Positions 17,112 to 26,500 of a stretch of DNA of 64,000 bases are shown here, one piece after another (the stretch's first letter is position 1; each line of letters opens with the position of its first letter). The notes below the pieces were generated by a model. That model was not told where the DNA came from. It saw only the letters and a program-made list of their open reading frames with translations, and searched no databases. The DNA comes from Bacteroidales bacterium. Lineage in GTDB: Bacteria; Bacteroidota; Bacteroidia; Bacteroidales; F082. Location: the NCBI GenBank assembly GCA_017531225.1, contig JAFXLL010000011.1, positions 62,001 to 126,000 on the forward strand, given 5' to 3'. Both the position numbers and the translations under genes were made by a program.

Positions 17112-17119
17112 CAAAAGTA
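17112..17119 (-). promoter_or_regulatory. -7 box for aroQ
   Basis: TACTTTTG on the minus strand, directly upstream (4 bases) of the aroQ ATG, which would give an almost leaderless message. Confidence 0.4.
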
Positions 17120-17133
17120 GTGATTATTTTTCT

Positions 17134-17141
17134 TATATTTG
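17134..17141 (+). promoter_or_regulatory. -7 box for the aldo/keto reductase
   Basis: TATATTTG, 16 bases before the start codon, divergent from the aroQ promoter. Confidence 0.55.
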
Positions 17142-17157
17142 GAGCAAAATTAATGAT

Positions 17158-18177
17158 ATGAAAAGAATTGCTATCGGTAACACAGGCCTGAAGGTGAACA
17201 AAAACGGCTTCGGAGCGCTGCCCATCCAACGTATCACAATGAAGGAAGCAGTCTATCTGCTGCAGAAAGCCTACGACAACGGCATTGATTTTTACGACAC
17301 CGCACGTTTTTATACAGATAGTGAGGTGAAGATCGGGGAGGCCCTCTCGGACCGTCGCGACAAGATTGTGATTGCCTCAAAGACTGGTGCCACCACGGTG
17401 GAGGAGTTTTGGCAACAGCTGCATACCACGCTGACCAACCTTAAGACCGATTACCTCGACATCTATCAATTCCACAATCCTGATTATTGTCCCAAGCCTG
17501 ACGACAAGGCGGGTTTGTACGATGCCATCAAAGTGGCTCAACGTCAGGGCAAGGTAAGGTTTATCGGTATCAGCAACCATAGGAAGTGGGTGGCTGAGGA
17601 GGCCATTGAATCTGGCTTGTATGACACCTTGCAGTATCCATTTTCATATCTTTCTGACGATAGGGATCTGGCCCTGGTGGAGGCGACTCGCCAAAAGGGC
17701 ATGGGCTTTATCTGTATGAAAGCGCTTGCTGGAGGCCTGATCACCGACTCGGCCTTGGCCTACGCTTTCTTGGATCAGTATGACCATGCTTTGCCCATCT
17801 GGGGTATCCAACGGGAAAGCGAATTGGATGAATTCCTCTCGTACCAGACCAAGGCACCGGTGATGACAGCGGAACGTTGGAAGAAAGTGGAGGAGGAGCG
17901 CAAGAGTCTTTCGGGCGACTTCTGCCGTGGATGTGGCTATTGCATGCCATGTACGGTGGACATCCAGATCAATGACTGCAACCGCATGAGTCTCTTCCTG
18001 CGCCGTGCTCCGCTGAGCGTCTATCTCACCGAGGAATGGGCCGAGAAGATGAAGGTGATCGAGCAATGCGTCGACTGTGGCGTTTGCAAGCAACGTTGCC
18101 CTTACGGTCTTGATATCCCGAATCTTCTGAAAAGAAATTACGAAGATTTCCAAGAATTTTGGAACAATAAGAAATAA
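17158..18177 (+). CDS. Aldo/keto reductase with C-terminal ferredoxin-like domain
   Basis: A 339-residue oxidoreductase. The TIM-barrel part has the aldo/keto reductase tetrad region: GIDFYDTARFYTDSEVKIG (Asp, Tyr), IVIASKTG (Lys) and YLDIYQFHNPD (His). From about residue 258 a two-cluster ferredoxin-like module follows: CRGCGYCMPC (CX2CX2CX2C) and CVDCGVCKQRCP (CX2CX2CX3CP). This domain pair is known in many anaerobes as an Fe-S aldo/keto reductase; substrates are not known. The gene is monocistronic, followed by the cobalamin riboswitch of the next unit. Confidence 0.92.
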   Translation: MKRIAIGNTGLKVNKNGFGALPIQRITMKEAVYLLQKAYDNGIDFYDTARFYTDSEVKIGEALSDRRDKIVIASKTGATTVEEFWQQLHTTLTNLKTDYLDIYQFHNPDYCPKPDDKAGLYDAIKVAQRQGKVRFIGISNHRKWVAEEAIESGLYDTLQYPFSYLSDDRDLALVEATRQKGMGFICMKALAGGLITDSALAYAFLDQYDHALPIWGIQRESELDEFLSYQTKAPVMTAERWKKVEEERKSLSGDFCRGCGYCMPCTVDIQINDCNRMSLFLRRAPLSVYLTEEWAEKMKVIEQCVDCGVCKQRCPYGLDIPNLLKRNYEDFQEFWNNKK

Positions 18178-18183
18178 AAATAC

Positions 18184-18191
18184 TATTTTTG
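18184..18191 (+). promoter_or_regulatory. -7 box ahead of the cobalamin riboswitch
   Basis: TATTTTTG, ending about 10 bases before the first conserved riboswitch base. Confidence 0.55.
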
Positions 18192-18200
18192 CAACCGATA

Positions 18201-18360
18201 TGTGGTGTCCGAAGAGGACTCAATAGGGAATCGGGTGTGAATCCCGGACAGTTCCCGCTGCTGTGTCGGTTGGACGCTTGCCACTATGCCACTGTTGGAC
18301 GCTCTGTTTGATGGGAAGGCGGCAAGTTGAGACCCAAGTCAGAAGACCTGCCTCATGTCA
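18201..18360 (+). ncRNA. Cobalamin riboswitch
   Basis: The leader carries the conserved cobalamin-aptamer landmarks in order: the 5' element GGTGTCCGAAGAGGAC, AATAGGGAA-CGGGTGTGAATCCCGGACAGTTCCCGCTGCTGT (18222-18267 core), a variable arm, and the B12-box-like AAGTCAGAAGACCTGCCT near 18336-18353. Downstream, ATAGG...CCTAT near 18406-18422 may be part of the expression platform; there is no T-run, so control is more likely at translation. It precedes two T9SS cargo genes, a BtuG-like lipoprotein and a BtuF-like protein, consistent with B12 repression of the whole set. Confidence 0.95.
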
Positions 18361-18469
18361 GAAAAACAAGGCTTTCGGGATAAGAGCTGGGTCGCATATT
18401 TTATAATAGGTATCCAACCCTATCCTTGAAGTTTTGGAGGACTTTGACAATTATTAACCTTTAAAACTT

Positions 18470-19660
18470 ATGCGTATGCGTATTAAAAACTTTACCCTTT
18501 TGTTCCTTATGGGAATTTTTGGTCTTTTCACGACCAACCTTTTTGCTCAAGAAGATGCAACAATCGATCCTTCACAGATTAAATTCTGGATTGGTGAAGG
18601 CGATAGTGAAGTAGTGTTCATTGTCAACTGGGCAGAGCCCGACACCGCCTTGGCTTGGGGCTATCGTTTTATGGCCGAAGATGTCACTTTAAAGACTATT
18701 ATGGATGACATCGCAGCAGCTGACTATCGTTTCAGCTATGAAGGCGGCGCTTTTATTAACGACCTGCATTTCAATGATGGTGTTCTCGATCTGAGTCTCG
18801 TAGAAACGGGATGGCTTACCTATCTGATCAATGGCAATTCCACATGGGATACTTACGATGTTGCTACAGTCGCAAATGGTGAATATGTGAAAATAGGTGA
18901 CACACATTGTGGAACCATGGTGGATCCTGACAACTGGATTTATGTCTATGAAAAAGAAGTCGCCCCTGTTTACGCTCTTGGCGAAGAGGCTAAAATCGAC
19001 CCATCAGAAATCCTTTACTGGATTGGCGAAGGCGAAAATGAAGTGGTCTTTGCCGTCAACTTCGCAGAACCTGAAGATGTTTGCTTCGCTTGGGGTTACA
19101 GATTCGCTGCTGAAAGCGTCACAGTTAAAGAGATGATGGAAGCTATGGCCGAGGTTGACCTCCGCTTCACTTTTAATGACACACCGTCATCCTGGGGTGG
19201 CTATATGCTTACCGACCTCACCTTCAACAATGGTGAAATCCAATATGTACTTAATGGATACAACGCCATGTACAATGTGAACGGTGTGCAGTCATGGTAC
19301 ACTTATGATGAGCAAACTGTTGTCAATGGCGATTTTGTGAAATGGGGTGACTATACTATCGGTACAGAGATCGCTCCTTGGGTTTACGTTTGGGAAACCC
19401 CGGTTCAGCCTGTTTCAGTATATACAAGTGTTAGCGAGAATGAGGCTTCAACAGTTTCAATCTATCCTAACCCCGCTTCAGAGACATTGTATGTCAACGT
19501 TGAAAACATGCAGCGCGTCGAGATTTACGACATGACTGGCCGTAACGTGTTGAATTCAACCATGTCAGTTGTCGACCTGAGAGGTTTGGAATCCGGCATT
19601 TACTTCGTTACCGTGAGAACCGCTAACGCAGCCAAGACAACCAAACTCATTGTGAAATGA
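18470..19660 (+). CDS. B12-riboswitch-controlled T9SS surface protein with two tandem repeats
   Basis: A 396-residue secreted protein with signal peptide (to about residue 27, FA-Q), two tandem copies of a domain of about 130 residues (32-160 and 176-310) and a T9SS type A sorting domain (SIYPNPASETL...TKLIVK). Each copy follows the same track: IDPS-I-(F/Y)WIGEG-(S/N)EVVF, AWGYRF, DL-FN-G, and (E/D)(Y/F)VK-GD ending in a W-Y-V-Y/W strand. I do not recognise a named family with confidence. As first gene under the cobalamin riboswitch it is likely to bind or capture corrinoids at the cell surface, but this is inference. It overlaps the next gene by 4 bases (ATGA). Confidence 0.85.
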   Translation: MRMRIKNFTLLFLMGIFGLFTTNLFAQEDATIDPSQIKFWIGEGDSEVVFIVNWAEPDTALAWGYRFMAEDVTLKTIMDDIAAADYRFSYEGGAFINDLHFNDGVLDLSLVETGWLTYLINGNSTWDTYDVATVANGEYVKIGDTHCGTMVDPDNWIYVYEKEVAPVYALGEEAKIDPSEILYWIGEGENEVVFAVNFAEPEDVCFAWGYRFAAESVTVKEMMEAMAEVDLRFTFNDTPSSWGGYMLTDLTFNNGEIQYVLNGYNAMYNVNGVQSWYTYDEQTVVNGDFVKWGDYTIGTEIAPWVYVWETPVQPVSVYTSVSENEASTVSIYPNPASETLYVNVENMQRVEIYDMTGRNVLNSTMSVVDLRGLESGIYFVTVRTANAAKTTKLIVK

Positions 19661-20685
19661 GAAAGCTTTTAGTTGTCTTATTGATGGCAATGATGCCAGG
19701 TTTTGCCTTAGCGCAGCTTGCTCCTTTTGCGCCTGCACAAGACCAGCCTGGCACCACTGCCATGCATGCCGACTCGTCCGCATTTGTTGGATGGGCTACA
19801 GGCTGTGTGGCTGAGCCAGGGCCGATGAATATCTCAAACCCTAGCGCAGGCGTGGCAGGAGCCGGTTATCCCCAGGAGAATGCCATTGGAGTGCCAGACG
19901 GCACCTATGGCGTAACATGCCTCGGTGACGGTGGCTATGCCACTTTGACGTTCGCTTCGCCGATCTGCAATCGTGAGGGTCCTGATTTCGCCGTGTTTGA
20001 GAACGGTTTCAAGAGCGGCAACCTGTGGTTCCTTGAAATTGCTTTTGTGGAGGTCAGCTCCGATGGAGAGAATTTCTTCCGTTTCCCTGCAGTCACATGC
20101 GTGCAATACGAGACACAGCTTGGCGGCTTCGCTACCATGGATCCCGCCTATATTCATAACTTCGCGGGCAAATATGGTGCTTTCTATGGCACACCGTTCG
20201 ACCTTGATGAGGTTCTGGATGATCCGCTTCTCGACAAAGAGAATATCACTCACGTCCGCGTCGTTGACGTTGTCGGTAGTATTGACCCAGAATATGCTAC
20301 TTACGATTCTCAGGGACATCCAGTCAATGATCCATGGCCTACGCCATTCGCTTCAAGCGGCTTCGACCTCGATGCAGTCGGCGTCATTCACGACATCGCT
20401 CATTATCCCACACCTCCAACACCACCGCAGCCACAAACTGTGACGGAAAACAACAAGACAGTCCTTTCACTGTATCCCAATCCAGCTGATTCCTATACCA
20501 TGCTTCAAGTTGAAACTGAAGCAATGGTGACTATCGTCGATATTCAAGGCAGGGTGATTAATACCTTTGCTGTCAATGGCAATGAACTTGTCCGTATCGA
20601 GACTTCCGGCTACAAATCCGGTATCTATTTCGTGACCGTCAGCAATGACGTTTCACGTCAGACGACCAAGCTCTTTGTGAAATGA
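19657..20685 (+). CDS. T9SS surface protein of the B12 locus
   Basis: A 342-residue secreted protein: signal peptide (MRKLLVVLLMAMMPGFALA-Q), one beta-rich domain of about 230 residues, a proline-rich linker (TPPTPPQPQ) and a T9SS sorting domain (LSLYPNPADSYTML...TKLFVK). The main domain contains GPDFAVFENGF followed by LEIAFVEVSSDGENFFRFP, a signature seen in various secreted surface proteins with a galactose-binding-like fold, and ends with DLDAVGVIH. The start codon overlaps the stop of the preceding gene, so the two are translationally coupled. A role in corrinoid capture is inferred from the riboswitch and from the BtuG-like gene that follows. Confidence 0.84.
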   Translation: MRKLLVVLLMAMMPGFALAQLAPFAPAQDQPGTTAMHADSSAFVGWATGCVAEPGPMNISNPSAGVAGAGYPQENAIGVPDGTYGVTCLGDGGYATLTFASPICNREGPDFAVFENGFKSGNLWFLEIAFVEVSSDGENFFRFPAVTCVQYETQLGGFATMDPAYIHNFAGKYGAFYGTPFDLDEVLDDPLLDKENITHVRVVDVVGSIDPEYATYDSQGHPVNDPWPTPFASSGFDLDAVGVIHDIAHYPTPPTPPQPQTVTENNKTVLSLYPNPADSYTMLQVETEAMVTIVDIQGRVINTFAVNGNELVRIETSGYKSGIYFVTVSNDVSRQTTKLFVK

Positions 20686-20716
20686 TAAACAAATCTTATC
20701 CATATTTTTAGTTGTT

Positions 20717-20763
20717 CTCCCGCTGCTGTCGGTGGTGCTTGCGCCACCGGCGGGGCAGGAGGG
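20717..20763 (+). promoter_or_regulatory. Hairpin between the T9SS gene and the BtuG-like gene
   Basis: CGGTGGTGC (20730-20738) folds on GCGCCACCG (20741-20749), flanked by CTCC (20717-20720) and GGAG (20758-20761). No T-run follows, so it is not a typical terminator; it may stabilise or separate the message halves. The words CCCGCTGCTGT-CGGT also occur in the riboswitch core upstream, probably by chance. Confidence 0.4.
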
Positions 20764-20785
20764 TTTACAAAGAAAAAACTAAGCA

Positions 20786-21898
20786 ATGAAAAAACTAAAC
20801 GTACTCTTATCTTGCATGGCTTTGTTCTTCATGTTCGCATGCAAGCCCGACGAGCCCGTTGTGCCTGATGATCCTCAGCCGAACCCTCATGACAGTGTTC
20901 CAGCAGCTACTATAGGAAGTGTACTGGTTCTCAACGAGGGTACTTTTACCTATGCGAACTCGTCATTGACTTATTATAACCCTGAAAAGGATTCAGTGGC
21001 GAATTACGTCTTTTTCAACGCTAACGGCGCGCCTATCGGCGATGTCGGACAAAGTCTGGCACTGATAGAGGACCAACTTTTCATCGTGGTGAACAACAGC
21101 AATTACATCTATAAAGTGGATGCCAACACTTTCAAGTGCGATCTTGAAAATCCCTATCAGATCACGGATTTCTATTCACCGCGTTACATGCTCCCAGTGG
21201 CACCCGACAAGGCCTATGTCAGCGATATTATCGGTACGGATCTCTGGATTATCAATCCACAGACCATGACCCATACCGGTACCATCCCAATGGGTAAATC
21301 CACTGAGAATATGGTGATGGTGGGTAATGAGGTCTACGTGTCCAACTGGTCGAAATACTACGTTGAAGGCATGGAAAACAACACCGTACAGGTGGTAGAT
21401 GCCAACACGGATACCAAGATTGCTGAAATCACTGTGGGTAAGGAGCCTAACATCATGGTTGTCGACAAGAACAACAAGGTGTGGGTGCTTTGCGAGGGCG
21501 CTATGTGGGATGCCGATCCTGGACAGCCGGAACTTTGGAAGATTGACCCGGTCACGAAACAAGCTACCTTGATGGCTTCGTATACGGAAACCACTTTAAA
21601 CCTGGCTATTGATCCAACGGGAAGTTACCTATATTATGTCCGTGGCGGCGATTGGAGCACCAGCGGTGACTTGCATCGCGTCAGCATCGACAACCCGACG
21701 GAGGAGGATAGCTTCGTGATCCCTTCAGAAGGTAGGATGTTCTACAAGGTGTTTGTGAATCCCAACAATGGCGACATTTATATGTCGGATTCCAAAAACT
21801 ATGTGGTTGATGGCACCGTGTATCGCTATGCTTCGGATGGCACATTACTGAAATCATTTGATGCAGGCATTTGTCCCGCGTTTATGTTGTTCTATTGA
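20786..21898 (+). CDS. BtuG-like surface lipoprotein (YncE/DUF5074 beta-propeller)
   Basis: A 370-residue lipoprotein: lipobox FMFAC with Cys19, followed by an acidic, proline-rich tether (KPDEPVVPDDPQPN) typical of Bacteroidota surface-exposed lipoproteins. The rest is a seven-bladed beta-propeller of the YncE/DUF5074 type: GSVLVLNEGTFTYANSSLTY, blade words such as VYVSNWSKYYVEG, VQVVDANTDTKIAEITVGKEP and KVWVLCEG. BtuG proteins of Bacteroides bind B12 with very high affinity and cap the TonB transporter BtuB. The position under a cobalamin riboswitch supports the same job here, although no btuB is in this window. Confidence 0.88.
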   Translation: MKKLNVLLSCMALFFMFACKPDEPVVPDDPQPNPHDSVPAATIGSVLVLNEGTFTYANSSLTYYNPEKDSVANYVFFNANGAPIGDVGQSLALIEDQLFIVVNNSNYIYKVDANTFKCDLENPYQITDFYSPRYMLPVAPDKAYVSDIIGTDLWIINPQTMTHTGTIPMGKSTENMVMVGNEVYVSNWSKYYVEGMENNTVQVVDANTDTKIAEITVGKEPNIMVVDKNNKVWVLCEGAMWDADPGQPELWKIDPVTKQATLMASYTETTLNLAIDPTGSYLYYVRGGDWSTSGDLHRVSIDNPTEEDSFVIPSEGRMFYKVFVNPNNGDIYMSDSKNYVVDGTVYRYASDGTLLKSFDAGICPAFMLFY

Positions 21899-21899
21899 T

Positions 21900-22061
21900 A
21901 TGAAAAAGATCTGCCCCAAATGCGGTAAAGAGTTCGAGTGCGTTCACTCGGTGGACTGCTGGTGTGTCAAGGTCAAGCTGACCGACGAAGCCAAGCAAAA
22001 ATTAAAGATTTACAACGATTGTCTATGCAAGGAATGTCTCGAAAGTTTTGCCAAATCCTGA
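21900..22061 (+). CDS. Cysteine-rich CWC family protein
   Basis: A 53-residue protein starting at the ATG one base after the BtuG-like stop. It holds KICPKCGKEFECV, then DCWCVKV, and DCLCKECLESF: CxxC...C...CWC...CxCxxC, the pattern of the Cys_rich_CWC family, which probably binds a metal such as zinc. Function is unknown. Its repeated placement next to ABC binding proteins would hint at a link with metal or corrinoid handling. The frame upstream of 21900 lies inside the previous gene and is not used. Its 3' end overlaps the next gene by 28 bases. Confidence 0.8.
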   Translation: MKKICPKCGKEFECVHSVDCWCVKVKLTDEAKQKLKIYNDCLCKECLESFAKS

Positions 22062-23134
22062 TGTCTCTGATGCTCACGGTGCTGTTGTTGGCATCGTGCG
22101 CATCGAAGACGGTGCGGGAACAAACTACACAAGCGCAAGGTGAAAACCTCATGCGCTATGCCCGTAATATAGCTGTGTATGAGTCCGATTCGGGCTATCT
22201 GATGAAGGTTAGCAATCCTTGGGATACGGCTGTGCTGTTAAGCACCCATTTCATTCCGAAGGAAGGCTTCGGATCGGTGATCTGTTTCTCTTCAACCCAA
22301 TGGTCGGTCTTTCTTGAGTTAGGCGAGATCGACCGGGTGAAAGGGCTTCTGGAAGGCCGTTATGTGCATGACCAGCGGATGAAAGACCTTCTCGCTGATG
22401 GCGCGGTGAAAGACGTTGGCACCGAGACGGCCAAAAACATCGAGTTGATGATTCAGATGCATCCCGATGTCATCCTTTATTCACCTTATTTTGACGGCAA
22501 CCAAGATAATCTTAAAGTGACGGGGGCGATGCTGTTTCCTTTTGCCGATTATCTGGAAACTACGCCTTTGGGTCGTGCGGAATGGATTCGTATCGTGGGC
22601 ATGATGACTGGTCGTCGCGAGGATGCAGACGCCTGGTTTAACGATATCGAGGCTCGATACGATGCCTTGAAAGACCTCTGTGCTGAGGTAGAGACACGTC
22701 CCACGGTGTTCTCCGACTTGGCCTTCAATGGCCAATGGTATGTTGCCGGTGGACAAAGCTATATCGCACAATTGTTCAAGGACGCAGGCGCTGATTATAT
22801 CTGGAAGGACGATCCTTCTACAGCCAGTTTCCCGCTCGATTCAGAGACGATCTTAGCCAAAGCCAAGCATGCTGATTTCTGGCGTGTCGCCAATTCATCG
22901 TCTCTCCCGATGACCTACGAGTCGTTGAAGCGTGAAAACGCCGTGTATGCGCTTTTTGACGCCTATAAAAACCATAATATCCTGGTTTGCGATATTCAGG
23001 AGACTGGTTATTTCGAGAAATCACAAATTGAGCCTGACATCCTTCTGGCTGACTTCATCTCCATCTTCCATCCTGAGGTGATGGCTGCTTATCAGCCTGA
23101 TTACCAGCAGAAGTACTATCACTTGATGGAGTGA
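22034..23134 (+). CDS. BtuF-like ABC transporter substrate-binding lipoprotein
   Basis: A periplasmic binding protein of cluster A-III (BtuF/FepB/FhuD type), about 366 residues. I choose the ATG at 22034 because it gives a proper lipoprotein signal (MSRKFCQILMSLMLTVLLLASC); an ATG at 22061 would lack the basic n-region. Two lobes are visible: RVKGLLEGRYVHDQRMKDLLADGAVKDVGT with MIQMHPDVILYSPYF, and RPTVFSDLAFNGQWYVAGGQSYIAQLFKDAGADYIW. In this family cofactors such as B12, haem or siderophores are bound between lobes. Location in the riboswitch unit favours corrinoids. The permease and ATPase genes are not in this window. Confidence 0.85.
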   Translation: MSRKFCQILMSLMLTVLLLASCASKTVREQTTQAQGENLMRYARNIAVYESDSGYLMKVSNPWDTAVLLSTHFIPKEGFGSVICFSSTQWSVFLELGEIDRVKGLLEGRYVHDQRMKDLLADGAVKDVGTETAKNIELMIQMHPDVILYSPYFDGNQDNLKVTGAMLFPFADYLETTPLGRAEWIRIVGMMTGRREDADAWFNDIEARYDALKDLCAEVETRPTVFSDLAFNGQWYVAGGQSYIAQLFKDAGADYIWKDDPSTASFPLDSETILAKAKHADFWRVANSSSLPMTYESLKRENAVYALFDAYKNHNILVCDIQETGYFEKSQIEPDILLADFISIFHPEVMAAYQPDYQQKYYHLME

Positions 23135-23135
23135 G

Positions 23136-23522
23136 TCATTTCCCGTTTTTATTCATGAACTTCTCGCTATCCACTACGAAGCGCTCGTGAGTGCCTTCGC
23201 CAATGAGGGTGTCGCCATCGAAGCACTGAACCTCAAAGACCAGACGCTTGCGGTCTACATCAATGAGTTTTGAGTCACAGCGGATCAAAGCCCCAACGGG
23301 ACTGGCTTTCAGATGCTTGATGTTGACGGAGATGCCCACGGTGGTGTTGCTTTCGCCAATCTTTGAGTTGACGCTCTCTAAGCAGGTCTTCTCCATCAAG
23401 GCAATCATGGCGGGAGTGGCAAAAACCTCCAATGAGCCGGAACCGTATACGGCCGCAGTATCTTTATGTTCAACCACCAGCGTCTCGCTGTGGCAAAGTC
23501 CTATCAATGAATTGTATTCCAT
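23136..23522 (-). CDS. Thioesterase family protein (FlK-like hotdog)
   Basis: A 128-residue single-domain hotdog protein with the fluoroacetyl-CoA thioesterase-like pattern: VYGSGSLEVFATPAMIALMEKTCLE, TVGISVNIKHLKASPVG, VFEVQCFDG and IGEGTHERFVVD. Such proteins hydrolyse short acyl-CoA thioesters; the true substrate in Bacteroidota is not known. It is the last gene of a minus-strand unit (tamB, addA, this gene), 17 bases after the helicase, and ends one base from the convergent BtuF-like gene. Confidence 0.82.
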   Translation of the reverse strand: MEYNSLIGLCHSETLVVEHKDTAAVYGSGSLEVFATPAMIALMEKTCLESVNSKIGESNTTVGISVNIKHLKASPVGALIRCDSKLIDVDRKRLVFEVQCFDGDTLIGEGTHERFVVDSEKFMNKNGK

Positions 23523-23539
23523 GTGTATCTAGTTGATAA

Positions 23540-26500
23540 TTATTGTTCTTTGTTTGTAACAGGGACCACTTGAACGGTGTCGCCCAAATATACCAAATAG
23601 GCTTCAATGCGCTTGTCCTTCATCTTTTTCAGAACAGTCATGTATTGTCGTAACTGCTTGTGGTGTTCTTCGCTGTGCTGTCCAGTCTTGTAATCCAGCA
23701 GGATGATTTTGTCGGGAAGCTCGGCATAGCGATCGGGACGGACTATTTCGTGTTGGCTCGTTAAGATATCACACTCGTTCTTCGTCTTGGCTTGATCAGT
23801 GAAAGCCTCATAAATAGCGGGGTGGAGGACCATCTGTTCGAAAAGCCCATATAGCATCGAAGCTGTTTTTGAATCGATGACACCAGCGTCAATGTAAGGG
23901 CTCAACACATGATCGATATCCTTGGCATCCTTCACTTCCGACAAGATTTGGTGTACGAACTCGCCCCATTCCACAGGGCTCATCTTATCGTCAGGATTGG
24001 CCCAAAACATGCTTGGATTGGGATCGATGGTGATCTTGCTGAACCAGTCGCCTGATGCCGATTCGGTGAACACATCCTTTACTACGGGATGGTCTTTTTT
24101 GAGCTCTACTTTCTTTGATTCAGGGTCACCGTAGGAGTCCGGATGCTCTTTGAGAAAGGCGTTGAGCGGACTCTTGCTTTCGTCCTTGGATTGATAGGCA
24201 AGGATATGCAGCCTTTGCACGGCTCGGGTGAAAGCCACATAATTGAGGTTCATATTGTCGAGCCGTACCTTGTCGTTCTCTTGTTCGGCCAGTTGAGCTG
24301 CCTGTGGCGACCATGTAGCACTGTCCTTGGTGATGGTGAACTGCACCTTGTCGATGTTGGGAATGAACTCAAATCCTAAAGCCTCTGGTGAGATCCATAA
24401 AGAACTGGACTTTTTGTCGTCGAGATTGTCCACCAAGAACGGATAAATAACTACATTGAACTCTAAGCCCTTGGACTTGTGGATGGTCATGATGTTGACA
24501 GCGTCGGCATTGCCACAGATCACTGAAAGTTTGTCTTTCTTCTTTTCCCAGTATTCCAAGAAACTGCCTATGCCGGATTCGTCTGATGCCTGCCATTTGT
24601 AGACTACGTCGAGCAGGAAGTTGAGGAAGGAATCGCCTACCGTGTTGAAGCCGTAAAGCCGCATGAGGGCTGAGCAGAGGTCGTAAAGGCTATATGACTT
24701 GGACAGCAATGATTTGAGTGCCTTAGGTTCCAACCCCATAGTGCTTTCAATGTCGGTTTCTCCTTTAGCGATGCTGTTGGCATGGTCGAAGATGCCGTCC
24801 ACGATGCCGTTGAAATCCTTTTGGTGTGTGGCATTCCAGAAATAGAGTACCGAGGCGATCACAGCGGCGTTGTCGTCATGAATCAAATAGTCAAGCGTGC
24901 TGATGATGAGTTGCACCTTGTCGGATGACTTCAGCAGGATGGACTCGGCGGAGACGACATCAATGCCGTTTTCGTTCAGATAGTTGGCGATCAGGGATCC
25001 GATTTTGTTTTTGCGGACTAAGATGGTGATGTCGCTTTTCTTGAAGCCTTTGTTTGTAAGCTCTTCAATGAGTTCTTTGATGCGGCTCAGCATGGCCTCG
25101 TCGCTGTCGGACGGGTCGAAGAGCTCCACTTGCACGAAGCCATCTTCGTCGATGGTGCTTTGCTGTGTGATGGAGACTTCCTTTTTGTATCTCGGGTTGA
25201 TATCGGCATAAACTTTTCGGCAGTCGGGGGAAAGGTATTGCGAGCCAAAGTCAAAGAAACTATTGTTGAAATCGACGATGTTTTTGAACGATCTATAGTT
25301 GCACTTCAATTCGTTAAAATCGAAATGGTTGATGAGGCTTCTCTCGAAATCGTCGAACGCAGGGCTACCGTCAGGTTTGCTGAAAATCTCAGGCAGGCTG
25401 ACGATTTGGCCAACCTCACCATTGCGCCAACGGTAGATGGATTGCTTGCCATCGCCCACCACCATGCTCATGTTGCTGGCAAGGCTGTTGTCGAGTAGGG
25501 GAATCAAGTTTTGCCATTGCAGAACTGAGGTATCCTGGAACTCATCGATGAAAAGGTATTTGAAATGCTCGCCGAGGCGCTCGTACACAAAGGGTACTGT
25601 GAAATCGCCCATCAACTCGTTGATGCGCTTGTTGAACTCAGAGATGTGGACAATTTGTTCTTCGCCGATATAGGCTTCCAACTCCGCTTTGATCTTGGAC
25701 CGCAACACATAGAAACTGAGCAGGCCGAGTTGACTCTTAAAGAATTGGTAACTCCCAATCTGCTGTTGGTACCGCTTGAGGAAACGGACAAACACCTGTT
25801 GGAAATCAGCATCGAGGCTGTCGAATCCGGATTTTTTAGGCAAGGTCTTCGAATACCAGTTGAAACTGCCGTCGATGATTTGCAGCTGTCGCTCGCCAAG
25901 TGTGGGCAACTTGTTATCCTTGAGGTTTTTCAGAAAGCTTAGGCAAGGTCCTTTGGCTTTGAAGTTGAAGTCGTCTTCAGTGAGGTTGTTTGCTTTGATG
26001 AAACCTTCGAAATCGCGCACAAACTGCTTACATTCGGCTTCAAAAGGGTAGATTCTCTTATTGATGAATTCGAGGGTTTCTTTATATTGTTCCTCGGTCT
26101 CGAAATGGTTTTCCTCATTTTTCTGGAAAGCCTCTTCTGAGAAGAGTCTCTTGACGAAGTCGTGGATGTTGTTGGCGATTTTTGGGCTTTTCTCGCTGTC
26201 GAACTTCATCTCGCTGAAGTCTTCCAAAATCTTGGTCAGGAATGGATTTGCCGGTCCGATTTGTTCACCAATGCGCTCGGTGATGGCATCGGCAACTTCG
26301 TCCTCGTCGATGCTCACGTTGAATTGCGTGGGCAGGTTCAGGTCTTTCGCAAAGGAACGCGAGAGCCGTTGCACAAAGGCGTCGATGGTGCTGACGCAGA
26401 AGCTGCTGTAGTCGTGGATGATCTTTTGAAACAGTATCTCAGCATTGGCTTTCAGCGATTTCCGGTCGATGCTGAGTTCCTTGATCAGGTCTGCTTCCAT

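Noticed and set aside
20717-20763. Second, partial cobalamin riboswitch before the BtuG-like gene
   Set aside because: It shares only the CCCGCTGCTGT word; the 5' element, the GGGAA core and the B12 box are absent. Kept as a plain hairpin.
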